64,000 nt of DNA. It comes from Streptomyces sp. NBC_01216 (GTDB taxonomy: Bacteria > Actinomycetota > Actinomycetes > Streptomycetales > Streptomycetaceae). Shown here one piece after another: positions 30,423-38,270 of the stretch (its first letter is position 1; each line of letters starts with the position of its first letter). The stretch is taken from positions 6,076,001-6,140,000 of the forward strand of contig NZ_CP108677.1 in assembly GCF_035994945.1 (NCBI RefSeq), given 5' to 3'. The notes below the pieces were generated by a model. That model had not been told where the DNA came from. It saw nothing but the letters and a program-made list of their open reading frames with translations, and ran no database searches. The translations under genes were made by a program, and so were the position numbers.

Positions 30423-33400
30423 ATGACGGACACCGGCCAGGTCCCGGGCGAGGGGCTGCCGGAGAACGCAGGCATGGTCGAGCAGCCGGGCATCCCCGCA
30501 CCGGGCGCGTACGCCTTCCTGGACCCCTCCGAGAACGCAGCCGAGGACGACGATCTCCTTCTGATGCCGGGCGCCCAGGGCGCGTGGAGCGAGCACCAGC
30601 CGGGTGCGGCGCCCCTGGCGCCGGCCGCGGTCCCCGCGCAGGGCACGGCGCCGGGCCGGATGCCCCCGACGGTCGACCCGCTGACCGACCCGCTGGCCGG
30701 CCCCCTCGCGGACGCGCTTGCCGCCCAGGTCCCGATGGGCCGGGCCGTGCCGGGCACGCAGGCGCCGATCGGCACGCCGCCGCACGGCGTACCCGCCGCC
30801 GCGACCCAGCAGGTCCCGACCCCGACCCACGGCGTTCCGTCCGGTGAGCCGGGCGTCCCCACCCCCGCCCACGGGGTCCCGGCGGCGCCGCAGGAGCCGC
30901 TCGTCACCGACCACGGCTACGAGCCCGGCATTCTTGACACCGGTGCCCACGAGGCCGCGGGCCGTGACACCGGCTCCGTCGACCTCGGTGCCGTCCGCGG
31001 TCCCGCATCCGCCGCGTCCGCGGGCCCGTCGCCCACGCGCCGCCCGCTGCACATGGGCCCGGTCACCCCGGAGAACACCGGGGGAGTGGTGCGTTCGCTG
31101 GCCGACCGGGGTCCCGCCGCCGCGTCCGTGCCCGCCCCGGCCGCGCCTCCGGTCGCCGCCACCGCGACCGGCCCCGTGCCGGTCCGTGTACAGGGCCCGC
31201 CGACGACCGGACCCGAGTACCTCGACGTCCCGCAGGACGTCCAGGAGCAGTCCGCTCCACAGGGCGCCGTGCCGTGGGACTCCCCGCCTCCGGAGCCGTC
31301 GGCCCCGCAGCCCGCGAACCCCGTGGTAGCAGAAACGGTCGGCCGGTTCGTGCAGGTGGAGGGCACGGTGCCGACCGCCCCGCACCTCGCGCCCGCGCCG
31401 GTGGCGGAGGTCTCCCGGGAGCCTGTCGCCGAAGCCGCTCCGGTCCCGACGGCTCCGGCCGAGCCGGGCCCGGGCGCCGGGGTCCCGGCGCCGCAGGAAC
31501 CCGCCGCCCAGCCGACACCCGTGGTGGCCGAGGCGCCGGTGGCCGAGGAACCCCAGGCCGCCGTGCCGGCCCCGCGCGACGGTGGTTCCACCATGGCCGA
31601 CCCGGCCGGGGCCGGCGCCGAGACGGCGGCCCCGGAGGAGGCCGTGGCCGCTCCCGAGAGCGCGCCCGCGCCCGAGGCGGTGGCCGCACCCGAGGCCATG
31701 TCCGTGCCGGAGGCCGTCGCCGCCCCCGAACCCCAGCCCGCCCCCGAACCCCAGCCGGAGTCCGCGGCGCCCGTCGTCGTCCGGCCCGAGACGGCGGAGC
31801 CCCTCGCGGAGCCTGCCGCCGAGGACGCCCCGGTCGTCGCCGAGGAGCCTGCCGCCGAGGACGCCCCGCTCGTCGCCGAGGCCGCCGGCGAGGCCGTCGC
31901 GGCGCCCGCCGCAGTCGAGCGGTCCGGCCCCGCGCAGACCGCCGCCGAACCGTCCGAGGATCTCGCCGCGCCGGAGCCTCCTGCGCCGGCCGACGCGCCG
32001 GAGGTCGCCGCGGTACCCATGGAAGCGCCCGCCGAGCCCGTCGCCGCAGAGGCTGTCCCGGCCGCGCCCCATGCGTCGGACGCGACCGAGACCGCGCTCC
32101 CCGAGACCGGCACCCCGCGGCCCGAGCCGGCCGGACCTCCCGCCCCCGGGTACGACGACGCCGAGCGTGAGGCGGTTCTGCGTGTGATGCGCGAGCGCCG
32201 CGACATCCGCAACGGCTTCCGCTCCGACCCGATCCCGCACGAGGTGCTGCTCCGTGTCCTGGAGGCCGCACACACCGCCCCCAGCGTCGGCCACTCCCAG
32301 CCCTGGGACTTCGTCGTCATCCGCTCCGCCGAGACCCGCCGGAGCATGCACGAACTCGCCCAGCGTCAGCGCGAGGCGTACGCCAAGTCGCTGCCGAAGG
32401 CCCGTGCGAAGCAGTTCAAGGAACTGAAGATCGAGGCCATTCTCGACACTCCGGTCAACATCGTCGTGACCGCCGACCCCACCCGGGGAGGCCGGCACAC
32501 CCTCGGCCGCTACACGCAGCCGCAGATGGCGCCGTACTCCTCCGCCCTGGCCGTCGAGAACCTCTGGCTCGCCGCCCGCGCCGAGGGCCTCGGCGTCGGC
32601 TGGGTCAGCTTCTTCGACGAGCGCGAGATGGTCCGGGCGCTGGGCCTGCCCGAACACCTGGAAGTCGTCGCCTACCTGTGCGTGGGATACGTCGACGAGT
32701 TCCCGGAGGAGCCCGAGCTGATGCAGGCGGGCTGGTCCAAGCGCCGGCCGCTGTCCTGGGTCGTCCACGAGGAGACCTACGGCCGCCGCGCCCTGCCCGG
32801 CGAGGAGCCGCACGACCTGCTCCAGGAGACCGTCTCCAACATCCGCCCGCTGGACGCCAAGGCACTCGGCGAGGCGTGGGAGCGGCAGAAGCGCATGACG
32901 AAGCCCGCGGGGGCGCTCGGCATGCTGGAGATCATCGCCGCGCAGCTCTCCGGACTCTCCCGGATGTGCCCGCCCCCGATCCCGGAGCCCGCGGCCGTCG
33001 CGATCTTCGCTGGTGACCACGGCGTGCACGCCCAGGGAGTCACCGCCTGGCCGCAGGAGGTGACCGGCCAGATGGTCGCGAACTTCCTCGGCGGGGGGGC
33101 GGTCTGCAACGCCTTCGCCAACCAGGTCGGCGCCGAGGTCTGCGTCGTCGACGTCGGCGTCGCGACCGAGCTGCCGTCCACGCCGGGGCTGCTGCCCCGC
33201 AAGGTCCGTCCGGGTACCGGCGACTTCACGACCGGCCTCGCGATGACCCGCGAGGAGGTGCTCGCCGCGATCGAGGTGGGCATCGAGACCGCGCGGGACC
33301 TTGTGGCGGCCGGCAACAAGGCGCTGCTCACGGGCGAGATGGGCATCGCGAACACGACCGCGTCGGCTGCCCTGATCGCCGTCTACACCGGGGTCGACCC

Positions 33401-33866
33401 GGTCGAGGTCACCGGCCGCGGCACGGGCATCAACGACGAGATGCACGCGCGGAAGGTGGACGTGGTCCGCCGTGCGCTCGATCTCCACAAGCCGGACCCG
33501 GCGGACCCGGTCGGCGTCCTGTCGGCCATCGGCGGGCTGGAGCACGCGGCCCTCGTGGGCCTGATCCTGGGCGCGGCCTCGCTGCGCACGCCGGTCGTCC
33601 TGGACGGAGTGTCCACGGGCGCGGCGGCGCTGGTGGCGCGGGCGATCGCCCCGGAGTCCCTGGCGGCCTGCGTCGCCGGTCACCGCAGCGCGGAGCCGGG
33701 GCACGTGGCGGCCCTCAACAAGCTGGGTCTGCGCCCGCTGGTCGACCTCGACCTGCGCCTGGGCGAGGGCACCGGCGCACTGCTGGCCCTGCCCATCGTG
33801 CAGAGCGCGGCCCGCGCGATGCACGAGGTGGCGACGTTCGACTCCGCGGGCGTGACCGAGAAGTAG
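30423..33866 (+). CDS. cobT: BluB-CobT fusion with long disordered N-terminus
   Basis: An 1147-residue protein in three parts. Residues 1 to about 575 are a low-complexity Pro/Ala/Glu/Val region with repeats of the APEAVAAPE and EPAAEDAP type. Residues about 576-795 are a nitroreductase-fold BluB-like domain (RERRDIRNGFRSDPIPHEVL, APSVGHSQPWDFV, GVGWVSFFDEREMVRALGLP), which would make 5,6-dimethylbenzimidazole from FMN. Residues 796-1147 are CobT, nicotinate-nucleotide:DMB phosphoribosyltransferase (IFAGDHGVHAQGVTAWPQEV, GEMGIANTTASAALIA, GRGTGINDEMH, LDGVSTGAAALVA). The fusion couples making the lower ligand to activating it. CobT catalytic Glu appears in LRLGEGTGALLALP. Confidence 0.92.
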   Translation: MTDTGQVPGEGLPENAGMVEQPGIPAPGAYAFLDPSENAAEDDDLLLMPGAQGAWSEHQPGAAPLAPAAVPAQGTAPGRMPPTVDPLTDPLAGPLADALAAQVPMGRAVPGTQAPIGTPPHGVPAAATQQVPTPTHGVPSGEPGVPTPAHGVPAAPQEPLVTDHGYEPGILDTGAHEAAGRDTGSVDLGAVRGPASAASAGPSPTRRPLHMGPVTPENTGGVVRSLADRGPAAASVPAPAAPPVAATATGPVPVRVQGPPTTGPEYLDVPQDVQEQSAPQGAVPWDSPPPEPSAPQPANPVVAETVGRFVQVEGTVPTAPHLAPAPVAEVSREPVAEAAPVPTAPAEPGPGAGVPAPQEPAAQPTPVVAEAPVAEEPQAAVPAPRDGGSTMADPAGAGAETAAPEEAVAAPESAPAPEAVAAPEAMSVPEAVAAPEPQPAPEPQPESAAPVVVRPETAEPLAEPAAEDAPVVAEEPAAEDAPLVAEAAGEAVAAPAAVERSGPAQTAAEPSEDLAAPEPPAPADAPEVAAVPMEAPAEPVAAEAVPAAPHASDATETALPETGTPRPEPAGPPAPGYDDAEREAVLRVMRERRDIRNGFRSDPIPHEVLLRVLEAAHTAPSVGHSQPWDFVVIRSAETRRSMHELAQRQREAYAKSLPKARAKQFKELKIEAILDTPVNIVVTADPTRGGRHTLGRYTQPQMAPYSSALAVENLWLAARAEGLGVGWVSFFDEREMVRALGLPEHLEVVAYLCVGYVDEFPEEPELMQAGWSKRRPLSWVVHEETYGRRALPGEEPHDLLQETVSNIRPLDAKALGEAWERQKRMTKPAGALGMLEIIAAQLSGLSRMCPPPIPEPAAVAIFAGDHGVHAQGVTAWPQEVTGQMVANFLGGGAVCNAFANQVGAEVCVVDVGVATELPSTPGLLPRKVRPGTGDFTTGLAMTREEVLAAIEVGIETARDLVAAGNKALLTGEMGIANTTASAALIAVYTGVDPVEVTGRGTGINDEMHARKVDVVRRALDLHKPDPADPVGVLSAIGGLEHAALVGLILGAASLRTPVVLDGVSTGAAALVARAIAPESLAACVAGHRSAEPGHVAALNKLGLRPLVDLDLRLGEGTGALLALPIVQSAARAMHEVATFDSAGVTEK

Positions 33867-33885
33867 CCCCCTCGGTGGCGTACGG

Positions 33886-33920
33886 CCGGCCGGGACCCCC
33901 CACGGGCGGGTCCCGGCCGG
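33886..33920 (+). terminator. bluB-cobT terminator
   Basis: A 13-bp perfect stem, CCGGCCGGGACCC with GGGTCCCGGCCGG, and a 9-base loop, 20 bases after the stop codon. No T tract. Confidence 0.75.
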
Positions 33921-34149
33921 CGTTCTCCCGCACCGCCCGGGTGCCGGCCGCGCCCGGCCCCGCACTCCTGATGCCCGCCGCCCGCCGTGCGCCGCCGGGA
34001 GTCCCCTGTCCCTCGGCGCGCCGTCCGGGCCGTCGCCGCCCCGCCCCCGCGTTCTACGGCCCTCCGCCCCGCTCCGTCCCGACTCGTGCCCGGGTCCGCC
34101 CGTCGCCGACGACCCCGCCGGTTCCGCCCGGGAGGGACATGGGTCACAG

Positions 34150-34184
34150 CCTGCCCACCTCGGGTGACCGATATCGTGGGCAGG
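34150..34184 (+). promoter_or_regulatory. inverted repeat over cobA/cysG promoter
   Basis: CCTGCCCAC and GTGGGCAGG form a perfect 9-bp inverted repeat. TATCGT (34172-34177), a TANNNT -10 candidate, overlaps its right arm. The start codon is 86 bases downstream of the repeat. An operator is plausible; the factor is unknown. The rest of the 403-bp region (33867-34269) holds the terminator at 33886 and nothing else recognised. Confidence 0.4.
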
Positions 34185-34269
34185 GGGCCACTCACCGTGC
34201 CCCACCAGCCGCTCCACCGCCGCAGCGGCCCCCCTGCCCCGCCCCGCCCTTCCGAGGAGCCGCACGCCC

Positions 34270-35502
34270 ATGGCCGAGCACGTCGAGCACCCCGCCTACC
34301 CTGTCGGTCTGCGCCTCTCCGGCCGCCGTGTCGTCGTCTTCGGCGGTGGGCAGGTCGCCCAGCGACGACTGCCCGCGCTGATCGCCTCGGGCGCGGACAT
34401 CACCCTCGTCTCCCCGTCGGCCACTCCGTCCGTCGAGGCCATGGCGGAGGCCGGCGAGATCACTTGGGTCAAGCGCCGCTATCAGGACGGCGACATGGCC
34501 GACACCTGGTACGCGCTCGTCGCGACCAGCGACCCGGTCGCCAACGCCGCCGCCTCCGCCGAGGCCGAGCGGACCAGGACCTGGTGCGTGCGCTCCGACG
34601 ACGCCGAGGCCGCCACCGCCTGGACCCCGGCGACCGGCCGCAGCGAGGGAGTGACCGTCGCGGTGCTCACCGGCCACGATCCCCGCCGCTCGGCCGCCGT
34701 GCGGGACGCCATCGTGGAGGGCCTGCGCGACGGTTCCCTCGCCGCCCCGCAGCACCGCTCCCGTACGCCCTTCGTCGCCCTGGTGGGCGGTGGTCCCGGC
34801 GACCCCGACCTGATCACGGTCCGCGGACGCCGTCTGCTCGCCGAGGCGGACGTCGTCATCGCCGACCGTCTCGGACCCCGCGACCTGCTCGACGAACTCC
34901 CCCCGCACGTCGAGGTCGTCGACGCGGCGAAGATCCCCTACGGTCGTTTCATGGCCCAGGAGGCCATCAACAACGCGCTCATCGAGCACGCCAAGGCCGG
35001 GAAGTCCGTGGTCCGCCTCAAGGGCGGCGACCCCTTCGTGTTCGGCCGCGGCATGGAGGAGGCCCAGGCACTCGCCGCGGAGGGTATCGCCTGCACGGTC
35101 GTCCCCGGTATCTCCAGCTCGATCTCCGTGCCGGGCGCGGCCGGTATCCCGGTCACCCACCGGGGCGTGGCCCACGAGTTCACCGTCGTCAGCGGTCATG
35201 TCGCGCCGGACGACCCGCGGTCGCTGGTCGACTGGGCCGCGATGGCCAGGCTCACCGGCACGCTGGTGATCCTCATGGGCGTCGACAAGATCGGCAGGAT
35301 CGCCGAGGCCCTCGTCGCCCACGGCAAGGACCCCGGCACCCCGCTCGCCCTGATCCAGGAGGGCACCACGGCCGCCCAGCGCCGCGTGGACGCCACGCTG
35401 GCCACGGTCGCGGAGACGGTACGGGCTCAGGACGTCCGCCCGCCCGCCGTCATCGTCATCGGTGACGTGGTGGGCGAGGGCCCCGGCAAGCTCGTGCAGT
35501 AG
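34270..35502 (+). CDS. cobA: uroporphyrinogen-III C-methyltransferase with precorrin-2 dehydrogenase domain (CysG-like)
   Basis: A 410-residue bifunctional enzyme. Residues 8-150 are a Rossmann-type dehydrogenase/ferrochelatase domain (RRVVVFGGGQVAQRRLPALI, ALVATSDPVANA). Residues 163-405 are the SAM uroporphyrinogen methyltransferase (VALVGGGPGDPDLITVRGRR, VRLKGGDPFVFGRGMEEAQA, VVPGISSSISVPGAAGIPVT, LMGVDKIGRIAEAL). It supplies precorrin-2 for B12 and siroheme. The N-terminal domain may also oxidise it to sirohydrochlorin. Symbol cobA is given for the methylase half; cysG also fits. Confidence 0.9.
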   Translation: MAEHVEHPAYPVGLRLSGRRVVVFGGGQVAQRRLPALIASGADITLVSPSATPSVEAMAEAGEITWVKRRYQDGDMADTWYALVATSDPVANAAASAEAERTRTWCVRSDDAEAATAWTPATGRSEGVTVAVLTGHDPRRSAAVRDAIVEGLRDGSLAAPQHRSRTPFVALVGGGPGDPDLITVRGRRLLAEADVVIADRLGPRDLLDELPPHVEVVDAAKIPYGRFMAQEAINNALIEHAKAGKSVVRLKGGDPFVFGRGMEEAQALAAEGIACTVVPGISSSISVPGAAGIPVTHRGVAHEFTVVSGHVAPDDPRSLVDWAAMARLTGTLVILMGVDKIGRIAEALVAHGKDPGTPLALIQEGTTAAQRRVDATLATVAETVRAQDVRPPAVIVIGDVVGEGPGKLVQ

Positions 35503-35569
35503 CTACCACGGGTAACCGACCCCCGCCCCGCACATTGGCACCGCTCCCCGGACAAGGCAGTATCACCTC

Positions 35570-36466
35570 GTGGCCGAACTCATCACCATCGACGATCCCG
35601 ACGACCCGCGCCTGAGCGACTACACGGGCCTGACCGACGTGGAGCTCCGTCGCAGACGCGAGCCCGCGGAGGGGCTGTTCATCGCGGAGGGCGAGAAGGT
35701 CATCCGCCGGGCGCGCCAGGCAGGCTACGAGATGCGGTCCATGCTGCTCTCCGCCAAGTGGGTCGACGTCATGCGCGACGTCATCGACGAGGTACCGGCG
35801 CCCGTGTACGCCGTGCAGCCGGACCTCGCCGAGCGCGTCACCGGCTACCACGTGCACCGCGGAGCCCTCGCCTCCATGCAGCGCAAGCCGTTGCCGACCG
35901 CCGCGGAACTCCTCGGCCCGGCCCGCCGGGTCGCCGTCATGGAGTCGGCCGACGACCACACCAACATCGGCGCCATGTTGCCCTTGGGTGTGCAGGAAGG
36001 TACAGGTCAGCGCGTCGCCATCTTCGAGGACATCGTTGATCACACGAATCTGGGGGCTGCTTTCCGCAACGCGGCCGCTCTGGGCGTGGACGCCGTCTTC
36101 CTCACACCACGCTGCGCCGACCCCCTCTACCGGCGGGCCGTGAAGGTATCGATGGGCGCCGTCTTCCACGTCCCCTGGACCCGGCTGACCTCGTGGCCGG
36201 AGGACGTCGAGCTCTTCCGTCAGCACGGTTTCGTGACGGCTGCCCTGTGTCTCTCGGAGAAGTCGATCACGATTGACGAACTGGCCGCCCGCCGGCACGA
36301 GAAGCTGGCCCTGATGCTCGGCACCGAAGGCGACGGACTGTCGACCGGCGCCCTGCGCGCGGCCGATGAATGGGTCAGGATCCCGATGGCCGCGGGGGTG
36401 GACTCCCTCAACGTCGCCGCGGCCTCCGCCGTGACTTTCTATGCGACCCGCCCGCGAGGCGCCTGA
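35570..36466 (+). CDS. SpoU/TrmH-type RNA 2'-O-methyltransferase, mosaic
   Basis: A 298-residue SPOUT methyltransferase. The N-terminal half (residues 1-115: GLFIAEGEKVIRRARQAGYE) is the substrate-binding domain. The SpoU motif 1 appears twice: RVAVMESADDHTNIGA (120-135) and RVAIFEDIVDHTNLGA (148-164), separated by MLPLGVQEGTGQ. Relatives have it once. Motifs 2 and 3 (MLGTEGDGLS, IPMAAGVDSLNVAAASAV) are intact, giving the trefoil knot SAM site. Codon choice is less GC3-biased from about 36000 on. With the remnant at 38156, this suggests the 3' half was replaced by recombination. It may still be active. Confidence 0.8.
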   Translation: MAELITIDDPDDPRLSDYTGLTDVELRRRREPAEGLFIAEGEKVIRRARQAGYEMRSMLLSAKWVDVMRDVIDEVPAPVYAVQPDLAERVTGYHVHRGALASMQRKPLPTAAELLGPARRVAVMESADDHTNIGAMLPLGVQEGTGQRVAIFEDIVDHTNLGAAFRNAAALGVDAVFLTPRCADPLYRRAVKVSMGAVFHVPWTRLTSWPEDVELFRQHGFVTAALCLSEKSITIDELAARRHEKLALMLGTEGDGLSTGALRAADEWVRIPMAAGVDSLNVAAASAVTFYATRPRGA

Positions 36467-36475
36467 ACCGGCGCG

Positions 36476-36685
36476 GTGACGGCCTCGACGCTCGCCGTCG
36501 CGGCGCTGTTCGTGCGGGTGCTGGACCGTTTCCGGAAGCGGGACCGGTCACGCCTCCGCCATGTCCGCGATGGTCTCCGAGTGGCCGAGGCCACGTCGTG
36601 GCCGGCGTCCGATCGCCTGAAGGCGCCGAGGGAGCACTGGTGCCTTCCGGTCAGACCTGCCGGACGTGGACGTCGGTGGGATTGA
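36476..36685 (+). other. possible short ORF, weak
   Basis: GTG 36476 opens 69 codons, starting with a hydrophobic run (TASTLAVAALFVRVLDRFRK) and then basic residues. Its 3' end overlaps the PIN toxin gene on the other strand. There is no ribosome site and no family. Probably not a gene. Confidence 0.15.
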
Positions 36686-37136
36686 GTACGGCGAGATACG
36701 CCTCGATGTCCTCCGGGTCGCTGGTGAAGATCACCGCACTGCCATGTCTGGCGGCGGACAGGGCCACCCAGGCGTCCACTGCATCCGGCCTCTTCTTCGA
36801 TGGGAGCTTCGCCTCACCGAGAGCCGTGCCGATGCGGCGCCAGTCGGCGATGTCAGGGCCGGTGGCGCAGGCGATGCACTCGGGCCGGCCGGCGTTCGTC
36901 TCGCGCATGGGTGGTTCGGCCGTCCGCGCCTGCGGAACAGTGCAGTCCTTCAGGGTGCCGGTCAAGGCGTGAACGACCGCCGGGCGCGGCCGCCACACCT
37001 GTGCGAGTACCGGACCGAGGACGAGGGCTCGGTGGGGTGTGCGCTTGAGACCGTCGTGCAGCGCGAGAGCCTTGGCCTTGCGGTCTGCGAGGGCGATGAG
37101 CATTCCGGTGTCGTACACCGGAACTCGTGTGCTCAT
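36651..37136 (-). CDS. PIN-domain toxin (VapC-like)
   Basis: A 161-residue PIN-domain protein, a predicted metal-dependent ribonuclease. The N-terminal acidic residue is in VPVYDTGMLIALADR (Asp9). The later acidic positions are in RPDAVDAWVALSAARHG and VIFTSDPEDIEAYL, the usual C-terminal TSDxxD. Its ATG (37136) overlaps the stop of the antitoxin gene in ATGA, the normal antitoxin-first order. The pair lies in the segment inserted into the SpoU gene. Confidence 0.82.
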   Translation of the reverse strand: MSTRVPVYDTGMLIALADRKAKALALHDGLKRTPHRALVLGPVLAQVWRPRPAVVHALTGTLKDCTVPQARTAEPPMRETNAGRPECIACATGPDIADWRRIGTALGEAKLPSKKRPDAVDAWVALSAARHGSAVIFTSDPEDIEAYLAVLNPTDVHVRQV

Positions 37137-37459
37137 GCGACCTGTCCGGGTCGGGTGCTTGCGCGGTCTTCGCCGTAGACCAGATCGAGGGCGGCTTCTA
37201 CGTCGCGCCGCTCTTGCTCGGTCAACTGCCCTGCCGTCACCTTCGGCACTTCCGGGAGCGCTCCCGCCTCCGCCTCCGCCGCCGCGATAAGCGCGTCGAC
37301 TTCGGAGAACTGCTCCTCTATGGCTTCTGTCTCCGCCATCTGACGCGTCGCTGCATGCACGAGGTATGCCGAGACGTCCATGCCCGCCCGCTCGGCATGC
37401 CGCCTGATGTGCTCGGCCTGCTCCTGCTCAAGGCTGATGCTCAGTCGCGTCTTGGTCAT
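37133..37459 (-). CDS. ribbon-helix-helix antitoxin
   Basis: A 108-residue protein. The N-terminal TKTRLSISLEQEQAEHIRRH and AGMDVSAYLVHAATRQM form a ribbon-helix-helix DNA-binding domain. The acidic C-terminal half (EQFSEVDALIAAAEAEAGAL) is likely the toxin-neutralising part, and LTEQERRDVEAALDLVYGE resembles antitoxin tails. Together with the PIN gene it makes a type II toxin-antitoxin module, expected to autorepress its promoter at 37460-37500. Confidence 0.8.
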   Translation of the reverse strand: MTKTRLSISLEQEQAEHIRRHAERAGMDVSAYLVHAATRQMAETEAIEEQFSEVDALIAAAEAEAGALPEVPKVTAGQLTEQERRDVEAALDLVYGEDRASTRPGQVA

Positions 37460-37589
37460 GAAGCGAGTGTATGACGCGTATTACGGATCGCTCAACTCGC
37501 TCAAGCGGAAGTGGCGGGCTGCGTCGTGTCGACCCGGCGCAGATCTGTAGCCCGATGTGTTCGGCAGCGACAAGGAGTGGCGAGGGCCT

Positions 37590-37971
37590 GATCGTAAGCT
37601 TGACCGCCCCGAGATCAACTTCGGTGTCGGTCGCCTGTTGGCCGGGCCTCGGCGTCTGGAAGCAGACCTTCCAATTCCGATCGAGTACCCGGTTCCGGCC
37701 ACGGCCGAGCGAGTCATGAGATGTTACGAGGAAGCCGGCAGCTCGCGCGGCGTCCTGGGCGCTCTGCGACCCCTTGCCGACAAGATCGGGAAGCTCCGCC
37801 ATCTTCGCCGCTTCGGTGGTGGCTGGGGTAGTTGGCGCCGCTTCGGTGGGAGCAGGCGTGACGGGCACCGTGGTTTCAGTCGGCGGTGCGGCGCCCCTGG
37901 GGTCTTCGTCCCCGCACGGTGAGCGACAGAAGGGCAACGACGCTGAGGAGTGCTTTGGCGTGGTTTCGCAT
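37590..37971 (-). pseudogene. PASTA-domain lipoprotein, frameshifted in its signal peptide
   Basis: ATG 37971 on the minus strand starts MRNHAKALLSVVALLSLTV, a lipoprotein signal. Just after it the frame breaks: the lipobox Cys and the mature part (CGDEDPRG, a Thr/Pro/Ala linker, then LPDLVGKGSQSAQDAARAAG and RVLDRNWKVCFQTPRPGQQ) are in another frame, as if two bases of an LTAC lipobox were lost. The mature part is a PASTA-like domain with the conserved DRNWKVCxQTP. Beyond about 37590 the tail is not family-like. Probably non-functional, or affected by a sequencing error. Confidence 0.5.
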
Positions 37972-38123
37972 GTCGTGATGGTGCCGACCTACCCGACTAC
38001 CGCATGCAGACAGGGCCGCATATTCGGCAGTTGTTGCAGAGTGCCACGGATGGTGGGCCGAAGTGAAGCTCCCAATGAGGTTCCCTGAGTTGACAACGAG
38101 ACCCGTACATTGGAGGCGTCCCG

Positions 38124-38270
38124 ATGACGATCGTCTACGACCGCACGAAGACCGAGCCGCCGCGGCCGTCGCCTTCTACGCGGTCGCCTCGGGCCGCCCC
38201 CAGGACCAGACCGGCTCCTGACGCCGTCCCGTCGTTCCCGGCGGGCGCGCGACGGGCGCTCTACCCCTGA
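38124..38270 (+). pseudogene. truncated gene start at insertion junction
   Basis: ATG 38124 follows TTGGAGG at a proper distance and opens MTIVYDRTKTE, then runs into low-quality Pro/Arg/Ser-rich residues from codon 12. The switch coincides with the start of the SpoU C-terminal remnant in another frame. This is best read as a gene start fused to unrelated DNA. Confidence 0.35.
38156..38221 (+). pseudogene. displaced C-terminus of a SpoU methyltransferase
   Basis: Twenty-one codons plus TGA read AAAAVAFYAVASGRPQDQTG and a final S. This closely matches the usual end of Streptomyces SpoU/TrmH proteins (the segment after DSLN-V) and aligns with AAASAVTFYATRPRGA at the end of the gene at 35570. 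No SpoU sequence precedes it locally. It is most simply the original 3' end of that gene, pushed about 2.2 kb downstream. Confidence 0.6.

Noticed and set aside
30339..34271. 1310-codon open frame antisense to bluB-cobT
   Set aside because: Shadow of a low-complexity GC-rich gene; its residues are Arg/Gly-rich without motifs.
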